DNA of 6,122 nt from an uncultured Oscillospiraceae bacterium (GTDB lineage: Bacteria; Bacillota; Clostridia; Oscillospirales; Oscillospiraceae): contig CAKUJA010000110.1 of NCBI GenBank assembly GCA_934661135.1, positions 1-6,122 of the forward strand, in the 5' to 3' direction. The notes beneath the pieces were generated by a model that saw only the letters and a list, made by a program, of their open reading frames with translations, searched no databases and was not told the origin of the DNA. Position numbers and translations under genes: made by a program. The stretch's first letter is position 1, and every line of letters begins with the position of its first letter. This document shows, one piece after another, positions 1 to 4,990 of the stretch.

Positions 1-34
1 GCCTTCAGCCGTCCGTCACATCCATCCCTACCAT

Positions 35-70
35 CCGAAAGGTCTCTGCGCTCTGCGCATCGCCTTTCGG
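35..70. repeat. Two-tier hairpin
   Basis: The outer arms CCGAAAGG (35-42) and CCTTTCGG (63-70) are perfectly complementary. Inside them TGCGC (47-51) pairs with GCGCA (55-59) around a TCT loop, leaving a small asymmetric internal loop (43-46 and 60-62). No T-tract follows on either strand, so it is not a canonical intrinsic terminator. It is part of the inverted-repeat-rich left region. Confidence 0.5.
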
Positions 71-106
71 AGACACCCTCGTTGCAAGATCGGTCAGCAG
101 TCAACT

Positions 107-170
107 GCCCGCCATCATCAAGATAGCGTGCGGCGCGTAGCTGCCGGTGGAGAGGTGATTTAGGGCGGGC
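107..170. repeat. Nested inverted repeat, three helices
   Basis: GCCCGCC (107-113) pairs with GGCGGGC (164-170). ATCATC (114-119) pairs with GGTGAT (154-159) with one G-U pair, across a four-base bulge at 160-163. CGGC (131-134) pairs with GCCG (143-146) at the tip. The helices are collinear and would give one long interrupted hairpin. No gene overlaps it convincingly. Confidence 0.45.
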
Positions 171-268
171 AAACAAGACCAATTCAATGAGCTGTCACAT
201 GATGGCGGCACGGAAAGCGCTTCTGGTTTTGAAAGGCTTCTCTTTCCTTTTCTTCACCGGGCGCGGCG

Positions 269-304
269 ATTCTTTTCTTTCTCAAAGAAGAGAAAGAAAA
301 GAAT
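269..304. repeat. Perfect 15-bp palindrome, pyrimidine/purine arms
   Basis: ATTCTTTTCTTTCTC (269-283) is the exact reverse complement of GAGAAAGAAAAGAAT (290-304), with a 6-nt AAAGAA loop. Outside a 4x4 internal loop, GCGC at 261-264 can pair with GCGC at 309-312. One arm is pure pyrimidine and the other pure purine apart from the end base pairs. The plus strand continues into a G-run rather than a T-tract, so it is not an ordinary terminator. Hairpins of this type are often dispersed intergenic repeats, which I infer here but cannot confirm from one copy. Confidence 0.6.
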
Positions 305-351
305 GGGGGCGCAAACACATACGCCGCGGATTCCAAGGGTGTCTCCCGGAA

Positions 352-386
352 CCAAACCGTACCCCAGCGCAGCGGTTTCGGTTTGG
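352..386. repeat. 8-bp inverted repeat
   Basis: CCAAACCG (352-359) and CGGTTTGG (379-386) are perfectly complementary around a 19-nt loop. The loop also contains CGGTTT (373-378), which can pair with AAACCG (354-359) as an alternative. It lies at the right end of the repeat-rich region, 43 bases before the terminator of the minus-strand cluster. Confidence 0.35.
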
Positions 387-428
387 AAAAGGAAGAAGAA
401 CACCCTGTTACTCATAATGAGCTTAAAA

Positions 429-465
429 GAACTGCCCTGTATGCGTTCCGCACACAGGGCAGTTC
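429..465 (-). terminator. Rho-independent terminator of the minus-strand cluster
   Basis: GAACTGCCCTGT (429-440) pairs perfectly with ACAGGGCAGTTC (454-465), a 12-bp stem. After one mismatch it continues with TGCG (442-445) and CGCA (449-452) around a TTC loop. Read on the minus strand, the stem is followed by TTTTAAG, a short U-tract. It lies 3 bases after the stop codon of the last minus-strand gene, the expected place for the end of the transcript. Confidence 0.85.
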
Positions 466-468
466 ATT

Positions 469-834
469 TCATTCAAAATACTTCCGATACCCGCTCGACA
501 GCGCAAACGCATACCAGAAAATCACAACCAGCAGCACGCCAATCGGAATAAACATCCACGGATACCCCAGAAGTGCCTCATCCATCTGCTCATTGATAAG
601 ATTAAACGTGCCGTAGAGCATCAGCGTCACACCGAGTACGCCTGTCCGCGGAATCAGATAGGCCACCAATCCGGCCTCGTCCCGGCAGTCCTTCGGATCT
701 TTGTCCTTCGGCAGCAGCAGACCGTTTTTAAACAGCTTCCGCTCCTTCAGCAGCCGAATCCATGTATAGATCGCGTAAACGCCGCAGCCAAACGCGAACA
801 AGTCCATCAATAACGTCAGCGAATCAAACTCCAT
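469..834 (-). CDS. Small integral membrane protein of unknown function (121 aa)
   Basis: I do not recognise this family. The protein shows three hydrophobic segments at about residues 5-27, 58-80 and 92-113. A charged linker rich in Lys and Asp (about 29-52, with KDKDPKDCRDE) lies between the first two, and the tail is short and polar. The frame is open upstream to 894, but the start at 834 is preferred: it has AAGGAG seven bases before the ATG and overlaps the upstream gene by only 11 bases (824-834). The overlap implies translational coupling with the preceding small membrane protein, so the two may form one membrane complex; that is inference. It is the last gene before the terminator at 429-465. 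Confidence 0.75.
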   Translation of the reverse strand: MEFDSLTLLMDLFAFGCGVYAIYTWIRLLKERKLFKNGLLLPKDKDPKDCRDEAGLVAYLIPRTGVLGVTLMLYGTFNLINEQMDEALLGYPWMFIPIGVLLVVIFWYAFALSSGYRKYFE

Positions 835-1165
835 CGTCCTGCTCCTTCTTTTCCTGTTTCTTCTGATCCATATCCTGCTTAAACCACCGTGCAATCTTCA
901 CCAGCAGACAGATACCGAACACCGTAAACACAACCGACGCCACCGCGACGGCCACATCCGCCGCCCTCCACGGTGAGGGAGGATTCTGTACCAGATCCCG
1001 AATCATCTGAACCGCCAGATAGATGAGATATACGCCCGACGCGCCATAGAGCACCGTCCGCCGCGTCCGGTCACGCGCCGCCTGCACCGATTGCTGCTGT
1101 TTCTCCTGCTTCGCGTCCTCCGTCTCCGGCTCCTGCGCGCTCAGGTCCCTTTTTTCTTCGTCCAT
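824..1165 (-). CDS. Small membrane protein with charged tails (113 aa)
   Basis: I do not recognise the family. The N-terminus (about 1-36) is highly polar and rich in Glu, Gln, Lys and Arg. Two predicted membrane segments follow at about 38-57 and 69-90, separated by a short loop with NPPSPW. The C-terminus (about 94-111) is a Lys/Gln/Glu/Asp-rich tail that could be helical. The ATG at 1165 has GGAGG seven bases upstream. It lies 70 bases after the NudC-like gene on the same strand, and its stop overlaps the start of the next small membrane gene. A TAAAAT box on the minus strand (1193-1198) could be an internal -10 element, but no good -35 accompanies it, so read-through from upstream is as likely. 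Confidence 0.75.
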   Translation of the reverse strand: MDEEKRDLSAQEPETEDAKQEKQQQSVQAARDRTRRTVLYGASGVYLIYLAVQMIRDLVQNPPSPWRAADVAVAVASVVFTVFGICLLVKIARWFKQDMDQKKQEKKEQDDGV

Positions 1166-1235
1166 GCTGTTCCCTCCAATTACTTTGGGAGTATTTTACT
1201 ACAAACCAGCGCAAAATAAAAGCGCCCTTTTCGTT

Positions 1236-2063
1236 TTATTTGACGTTTCCCACGCGAAACTGCTCGATCATCTCCGCCGTCAGGCTGTATCCTGTCGTGT
1301 CCGCGGGAACGTCGCGCCGGTCGACCCATGTCGCCTCGGAAAGCTCGTCCTCCTGCACCGTGATATGATCCGAGCCGTCCAGCTCCGCGAAAAAGCCCAT
1401 CAGCAGCGCGTCCGTAAACACCCACGGCTGCGACTTGTAGAATTTCAAATTCTTCACGCGCACACCGGTCTCCTCGAGCACCTCGCGGTGCACCGTCTCC
1501 TCGATCGACTCGCCGATCTCGTTGAATCCCGCCACCAGCGCATAGTGCTTGATCGGCCGGTCTTTATACCGCGTCAGCAGCAGCCGCTCGCCGTCATGTA
1601 CCGCGACGATCACCGCCGGGCAGATTTTGGGATACACCGTGTTCCCGCACGCGGGACACACCATCGCCCGCTCCACCCTGCTCTTTTCCATCCGCGCGCC
1701 GCAGCGTCCGCAAAAGCGCTGGCTGGAATACCAGCGGTAAAGGCTCTCGCCTGCCGCCGCTGCGAAAATCCGTGTTCTGCGCGGGAAGCTCCGCAGCTTT
1801 CCGGTCGGCAGCGCTTCCCATCCCCCGCCCGGTGTGTCCTCGCCTTCAGCCAGATAGTAGGCTCTTTCGTCGATGGAGAACAGATATTGCAGGCTCTCCC
1901 GCAGCGCCGGCAGCTCCGCCACCCGCGGCAGATCGATTCTGTCGTCCTCCACCTTACAATATAATGTACGTCCCTTGCCGTAGCAGAGGACAAAGTCCTC
2001 TCCGTCCGGCTGCTTCCACTTCATCTCATTATGATAAATATGCGGATAAATATCCTGAATCAT
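1236..2063 (-). CDS. nudC: NudC-like Nudix hydrolase, NAD(H) pyrophosphatase family
   Basis: Probable Nudix hydrolase that splits the pyrophosphate of NAD(H), giving NMN(H) and AMP; NudC relatives also remove NAD caps from RNA 5' ends. The 275-residue product has the family layout: an N-terminal domain (about 1-110), a zinc ribbon with Cys118, Cys121, Cys136 and Cys139, then a Nudix domain (about 145-270). The Nudix box G179-x5-E185-x7-R193-E194-V-L-E197-E198-T-G200-V201 fits the consensus at every fixed position. The NudC-specific motif after it is recognisable but altered: SQPW at 211-214 is followed by VFTDA, where the usual form is PFPxS, so substrate preference may differ. The ATG at 2063 is chosen over an in-frame TTG at 2078 because GGAGG lies eight bases before the ATG and inside the longer version. 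Its ATGA overlaps the alaX stop, indicating coupled translation. Confidence 0.88.
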   Translation of the reverse strand: MIQDIYPHIYHNEMKWKQPDGEDFVLCYGKGRTLYCKVEDDRIDLPRVAELPALRESLQYLFSIDERAYYLAEGEDTPGGGWEALPTGKLRSFPRRTRIFAAAAGESLYRWYSSQRFCGRCGARMEKSRVERAMVCPACGNTVYPKICPAVIVAVHDGERLLLTRYKDRPIKHYALVAGFNEIGESIEETVHREVLEETGVRVKNLKFYKSQPWVFTDALLMGFFAELDGSDHITVQEDELSEATWVDRRDVPADTTGYSLTAEMIEQFRVGNVK

Positions 2064-3232
2064 GCCTGTTCCCTCCAAAATTCCTCAATCTCCGCGCGCG
2101 CCGCTTTTACGCTTCCCTGCACGAACCCGGCTTTTCCGCCGCCGCGCCCATTCAGGCGTGCGTTCATTTCACGCGTCAGCGCCCGCAGATCGCCGTTATT
2201 CTCTCCCACAGCGTAGGAATATCCTGTCTCGTCCGTCCCGGAAAAGACCGCCGCGCGTCCCGTCCGTCCACGCAGCAGCGCGTCCGTCAGCCGCCGAACG
2301 CCGTCGGCTGTCAAGCCTTCTTCAAACACGATTGCGTCGCCCTCCGGCGGCATTGCCGCAGCCTTTGCCGCAAACAGCCGCGACTCGAGCTGACCGCAGC
2401 GCAATTTCAGGCTTGCATTCTCCTCCAATAGCCGCTGCACCGCCGCAGCGGTTTCCGCAGGCTTTGCCGAAAGCAGGGTCGACGTCTGTTTATTTTGCAT
2501 GAGCAACGCTCCAACATAATCAAACGCCCGCTGTCCGCAGAGAATTTCCAGCCGAACGCCCTCGTGGAACTTCACGCACGAGAAAATCCGAATCTCGCCG
2601 ATCTCCCCGGTGCGTTCCACGTGCGTCCCGCAGCACGCGCAGATGTCATATCCCGGTATCGTCACAATCCGAATCTGCCCGTTTAGTTCCTTTTTGCTCC
2701 GATACGGGATCTGTTTCAGCTCCTCTGCCGAAGGATAGCTGACCGTAATCGGGAGGTCTTTCCAGACCGCCTCGTTCGCTTCCCGCTCGAGCATCGCAAG
2801 CTGCGCTTCGTCCAGCATTCCGTTAAAATCAATCGTCACAAACTCCGCGCCCATGTGGAATCCCACATTTTCATACCCAAAATGCTTGTGCACCAGCCCG
2901 CTCAGAATATGCTCTCCGGAGTGCAGCTGCATCAGCGCAAGCCGCCGCGCATAATCGATTTTTGCCGCTACCTCTGCCCCAATTTGCAGCGGCGCTTCGC
3001 AATTATGCACAATTTCGCCGCTGCGCTCATGCGTATCCGTGACGCGTATGCCGCTATCTCCCGGCTGCCTGCCGCAAAGGATGCCGCTATCTCCCGGCTG
3101 TCCGCCGCCCTCCGGATAAAAACACGTCCGGTCGAGCACCACGTCATACCCATGTTTGCCTGGTGCGCAGGAGACGACGTGCGCGGTAAATTGCTGTTGA
3201 TGCGGGTCCTCATAGTAGAGCTTTTCAGTCAT
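2060..3232 (-). CDS. alaX: Alanyl-tRNA editing protein, long AlaX type with DHHA1 domain
   Basis: Predicted stand-alone editing factor that hydrolyses mischarged tRNA-Ala (Ser- or Gly-tRNA-Ala), resembling the editing and C-terminal parts of alanyl-tRNA synthetase. In the 390-residue product the N-terminal barrel carries the signature YPEGGGQPGDSG (about 39-50). The editing domain has the zinc ligands HxxxH (His104, His108) and CxxxH (Cys200, His204, in CCGTHV). A heptad-like stretch (about 258-295) suggests a coiled coil. The C-terminal DHHA1-like domain (about 300-385) includes RGGGKAGFVQG (363-373). The start at 3232 is preferred over an ATG at 3274, which has no ribosome site; AAGGA lies nine bases before 3232 and a likely -10 box lies between the two. 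Oddity: QPGDSGI occurs twice, at 45-51 and 56-62, an 11-residue tandem duplication next to the signature motif. The stop overlaps the nudC-like start by 4 bases. Confidence 0.9.
   Translation of the reverse strand: MTEKLYYEDPHQQQFTAHVVSCAPGKHGYDVVLDRTCFYPEGGGQPGDSGILCGRQPGDSGIRVTDTHERSGEIVHNCEAPLQIGAEVAAKIDYARRLALMQLHSGEHILSGLVHKHFGYENVGFHMGAEFVTIDFNGMLDEAQLAMLEREANEAVWKDLPITVSYPSAEELKQIPYRSKKELNGQIRIVTIPGYDICACCGTHVERTGEIGEIRIFSCVKFHEGVRLEILCGQRAFDYVGALLMQNKQTSTLLSAKPAETAAAVQRLLEENASLKLRCGQLESRLFAAKAAAMPPEGDAIVFEEGLTADGVRRLTDALLRGRTGRAAVFSGTDETGYSYAVGENNGDLRALTREMNARLNGRGGGKAGFVQGSVKAARAEIEEFWREQA
3048..3113 (-). repeat. 33-bp in-frame tandem duplication inside alaX
   Basis: The 20-base string beginning ATGCCGCTAT on the plus strand occurs at 3048-3067 and again at 3081-3100, a period of exactly 33 bases. 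The remaining bases of the unit are similar but partly diverged. In the protein this gives QPGDSGI twice, 11 residues apart, directly after the conserved GGG motif of the editing barrel. The period keeps the reading frame. Confidence 0.8.
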
Positions 3233-3259
3233 AGTGCAGCATCCTTTTCGTTTTTTCTC

Positions 3260-3265
3260 ATCATA
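3260..3265 (-). promoter_or_regulatory. Candidate extended -10 promoter of alaX
   Basis: On the minus strand TATGAT (3265-3260) is preceded by TGT, giving the extended -10 form TGnTATGAT. The hexamer at the -35 position (TAGAAT, 3288-3283) is poor, as is common with extended -10 promoters. Transcription would begin near 3253, giving a leader of about 20 bases before the ATG at 3232. This supports that start over the one at 3274. Confidence 0.4.
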
Positions 3266-3310
3266 ACACACCATCCGTCAAAATTCTACCACCGTCGATG
3301 CTTTTTCCGG

Positions 3311-3339
3311 TTGACAAACCGCGCAAAAATTTCTATCAT
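3311..3339 (+). promoter_or_regulatory. Sigma-A promoter of mgtE
   Basis: TTGACA (3311-3316) is a perfect -35 box. It is followed by a 17-base spacer and TATCAT (3334-3339), one base from the -10 consensus. The start of transcription is expected near 3346. That leaves an untranslated leader of about 220 bases before the mgtE ATG at 3570, unusually long and consistent with cis regulation. Confidence 0.8.
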
Positions 3340-3400
3340 AAATAGTGGGTCTGTCCGTCCATGGCAGATTCATGATTTGAATTATAAAGGAGGGAGCATC

Positions 3401-3487
3401 ATGGACGCAGGAAGTAGTAGCGGCACATCGACAGGCCGAAGTTCGCGCGGATCCAAGCCGCCTTTGTGCGCCATGATCCTCCCGTAA
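3401..3487 (+). CDS. Possible 28-aa leader peptide upstream of mgtE
   Basis: An ATG at 3401 has AGGAGG (3388-3393) exactly seven bases upstream and opens a 28-codon frame ending at TAA (3485-3487). The peptide is rich in Ser and Gly at its start (MDAGSSSGTSTG) and ends in CAMILP, with proline as the last codon before the stop. It lies entirely within the long leader helix, and both its ribosome site and ATG fall in or beside paired strands. Translating it would unwind the helix and the strand at 3409-3416. It could be a regulatory leader ORF of the stalling type, or simply a by-product of a purine-rich structured RNA. No homologue is recalled. Confidence 0.35.
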   Translation: MDAGSSSGTSTGRSSRGSKPPLCAMILP

Positions 3488-3527
3488 TTTTCTGATGTGC
3501 CTGAAGTGTGTCTTTACTTCCTAACCC

Positions 3528-3544
3528 GGCGGACGGTGTCCGCT
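3528..3544 (+). promoter_or_regulatory. Hairpin inside the SD-sequestering loop of mgtE
   Basis: GCGGAC (3529-3534) and GTCCGC (3538-3543) form a perfect 6-bp stem around GGT, extended by a G-U pair at 3528 and 3544. The following TACATTTTAAATT is too broken for a confident terminator. The hairpin is nested exactly between the two strands (3517-3524 and 3555-3562) that can sequester the mgtE ribosome site, and so would shorten that loop and stabilise the closed form. Confidence 0.55.
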
Positions 3545-3569
3545 ACATTTTAAATTAGGAGGAAAGACC

Positions 3570-4949
3570 ATGGCAGAATACAATTTCTCAGTTGAGAAAA
3601 CCCTGATTCAGCTCTTGGATGATAAAAAATATCATTCTCTGCGGGATATTCTCAGCACGATGAACCCGGCTGACATTGCCGCCGTGTTCGACGAGCTGAA
3701 TGAGGCACGCCTTCCGCTGCTGTTCCGGCTGTTGCCAAAGGAGCTTGCCGCGGAGACATTTGTTGAAATGGAGCCGGACGCACAGGAGCTATTGATCCGC
3801 GGCTTCTCCGACTCCGAGCTGAAAGAGGTCATTGACGAACTGTACGTTGATGACGCGGTTGACATCGTTGAGGAGATGCCGGCTAACGTCGTCCAGCGTA
3901 TCTTAAGCCAGGCTGAGCCGGAGATGCGCAAGCAGATCAACGAAATTCTGCGCTATCCGGAAGATTCCGCCGGCTCGATTATGACCACCGAATATGTCTC
4001 CCTGCGCCCTACCATGACTGTGGAGGAAGCCATTCTGCGCATTCGCCGCACCGGTATCGACAAGGAGACCATCTACACCTGCTATGTGACCAAGGGTCAT
4101 AAGCTCGTCGGCATGATTACGGTTAAGACGCTCCTGCTCTGTGAGGATGACAACACGCCGATCTCCGAGATCATGCAGGAGCACGTCATCACCGTCAATA
4201 CGCTGGACGATCAGGAAAAAGTCGCCCAGATGTTCTCAAAATATGACTTTTTGGCGCTGCCGGTTGTCGATACGGAAAACCGTCTCGTTGGCATCGTCAC
4301 GGTCGACGACGCGTGGGACGTCATGGAGGATGAGGCCACGGAGGACATGGAAATCATGGCCGCTATGCTCCCGTCGGAGCACCCCTACATCAAGTCCAGT
4401 CCCATTGAAATCTGGAAAAACCGAATTCCCTGGCTGCTGCTGTTGATGGTCTCGGCCACGCTGACCGGCATCGTCATCAACAACTTCGAATCGGCGCTCG
4501 GCGTCCTGCCCTGCCTGACCGCATTCATCCCCATGCTGATGGACACCGGCGGCAACTCCGGCTCGCAGGCCAGCGTTACGATCATCCGTGCCATCAGCTT
4601 GAATGAGATTGATTTCAGCGACCTGCTCAAGGTCATCTGGAAGGAAATCCGTGTTGCTGTTCTCTGCGGCATCTGCCTGGCAGTTGCCTGCTTCGGCAAA
4701 ATCATGCTGATCGACAAGCTGCTGCTGAAAAACGAGTCCATTACCACAACCGTAGCGCTCGTTGTCTGCGCGTCCCTTGCGTTGACAGTCTGCGTGGCAA
4801 AGCTCGTCGGCTGCGTGCTGCCGATGCTGGCCAAAAAACTCGGCTTCGACCCGGCTGTCATGGCTTCGCCGCTGATTACGACGATTGTCGACTTCCTGTC
4901 GCTGCTGATTTACTTCTCGTTTGCAACCTCGATCCTGCATATCGGTTGA
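3570..4949 (+). CDS. mgtE: Magnesium channel/transporter MgtE
   Basis: Homodimeric inner-membrane Mg2+ channel whose cytosolic domains sense internal Mg2+ and close the pore when it is plentiful. The 459-residue product is full length. It has the acidic helical MgtE N domain (about 1-128), a linker with YPEDSAGSIMT (129-139), paired CBS domains (about 140-200 and 201-258), the connecting plug helix (about 260-283) and about five membrane segments (about 287-303, 311-340, 361-381, 392-420, 430-453). The pore motif PMLMDTGGNSGSQ lies at 321-333, and DPAVMASP...TTIVD (427-441) carries the conserved intramembrane Asp441 that corresponds to the ion-selecting Asp of the family. The ATG at 3570 has AGGAGG seven bases upstream. 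The gene is transcribed alone from the promoter at 3311 and ends at a strong terminator. Its long leader suggests translational control. Confidence 0.97.
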   Translation: MAEYNFSVEKTLIQLLDDKKYHSLRDILSTMNPADIAAVFDELNEARLPLLFRLLPKELAAETFVEMEPDAQELLIRGFSDSELKEVIDELYVDDAVDIVEEMPANVVQRILSQAEPEMRKQINEILRYPEDSAGSIMTTEYVSLRPTMTVEEAILRIRRTGIDKETIYTCYVTKGHKLVGMITVKTLLLCEDDNTPISEIMQEHVITVNTLDDQEKVAQMFSKYDFLALPVVDTENRLVGIVTVDDAWDVMEDEATEDMEIMAAMLPSEHPYIKSSPIEIWKNRIPWLLLLMVSATLTGIVINNFESALGVLPCLTAFIPMLMDTGGNSGSQASVTIIRAISLNEIDFSDLLKVIWKEIRVAVLCGICLAVACFGKIMLIDKLLLKNESITTTVALVVCASLALTVCVAKLVGCVLPMLAKKLGFDPAVMASPLITTIVDFLSLLIYFSFATSILHIG

Positions 4950-4953
4950 TTTC

Positions 4954-4990
4954 AAAGCGCCTTTGTATTGATGAATTACAAAGGCGCTTT
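4954..4990 (+). terminator. Rho-independent terminator of mgtE
   Basis: AAAGCGCCTTTGTA (4954-4967) and TACAAAGGCGCTTT (4977-4990) form a perfect 14-bp stem with a 9-nt loop. The last T residues run into TTC, giving a five-T tract. It begins five bases after the mgtE stop, so mgtE is monocistronic and the downstream lipoprotein needs its own promoter. Confidence 0.93.

Larger units (their letters stand above)
1..428. other. Non-coding stretch dense in inverted repeats
   Basis: No open frame here has a ribosome binding site, a recognisable domain or gene-like composition. What is visible is a series of nested inverted repeats: 35-42 with 63-70 (8 bp, enclosing a 5-bp hairpin), 107-113 with 164-170 (7 bp), 269-283 with 290-304 (15 bp), 244-252 with 386-394 (9 bp) and 352-359 with 379-386 (8 bp). 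An 11-bp match in inverted orientation (69-79 and 336-346) brackets most of it. This suggests a repeated intergenic element or a structured RNA rather than a decayed gene, but a single copy cannot settle which. The left edge of the window may cut it. Confidence 0.55.
3346..3569 (+). promoter_or_regulatory. Candidate structured switch RNA in the mgtE leader
   Basis: The leader can form a long helix: GGGAG (3392-3396), ATCATGG (3398-3404) and CGCA (3406-3409) pair with CTCCC (3479-3483), CCATGAT (3471-3477) and TGCG (3467-3470), with one C-C mismatch and one bulged A. Inside it, GCGGC (3420-3424) pairs with GCCGC (3457-3461). Two alternatives compete. TTCATGAT (3369-3376) can pair with ATCATGGA (3398-3405) instead. 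CTTCCTAA (3517-3524) can pair with TTAGGAGG (3555-3562), hiding the mgtE ribosome site, while TACTTCCT (3515-3522) can pair with AGGAAGTA (3409-3416). I infer control of mgtE translation, perhaps by Mg2+. I do not recognise the M-box consensus. The pairings are seen; the switching and ligand are inference. Confidence 0.6.

Noticed and set aside
187..417. Open frame of 76 codons on the plus strand
   Set aside because: It has no ribosome binding site and reads straight through the 15-bp palindrome; its Lys/Arg/Phe-rich sequence is what that palindrome produces when translated. It is most likely spurious.
1164..1964. 266-codon open frame antisense to the NudC-like gene
   Set aside because: Its composition (His, Arg, Leu rich, no domain) is typical of a shadow of a GC-rich gene, and it lies opposite a frame with a perfect Nudix box and zinc ribbon.
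2064..2078. Earlier TTG start for the NudC-like gene
   Set aside because: The extra five codons contain the GGAGG ribosome site that serves the ATG at 2063, so the longer start is unlikely.
1772..2431. 219-codon plus-strand open frame across the alaX/nudC junction
   Set aside because: It is antisense to two well-supported genes, has Ala/Arg/Pro-rich low-complexity sequence and no ribosome site.
3048..3113. CRISPR-like repeat
   Set aside because: There are only two copies, with little spacer, lying in frame inside a conserved coding sequence. A tandem duplication is the simpler reading.
3409..3470. yybP-ykoY Mn2+ riboswitch
   Set aside because: AGGAAGTAGTAGCGGC and CCTTTG loosely recall its conserved loops, but the GGGGAGUAGC form and the GCAAGAC loop are missing.
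3529..3550. Intrinsic terminator (transcriptional attenuator) before mgtE
   Set aside because: The stem is good but the downstream run TACATTTTAAATT is interrupted. Sequestering of the ribosome site explains the sequence better.
3346..3569. M-box (ykoK) Mg2+ riboswitch
   Set aside because: The position and target gene fit, but I do not find the conserved M-box strings I know (such as GAGGCUCC and GUGCUAAAGCUC), and the helix layout differs. An Infernal search would decide.
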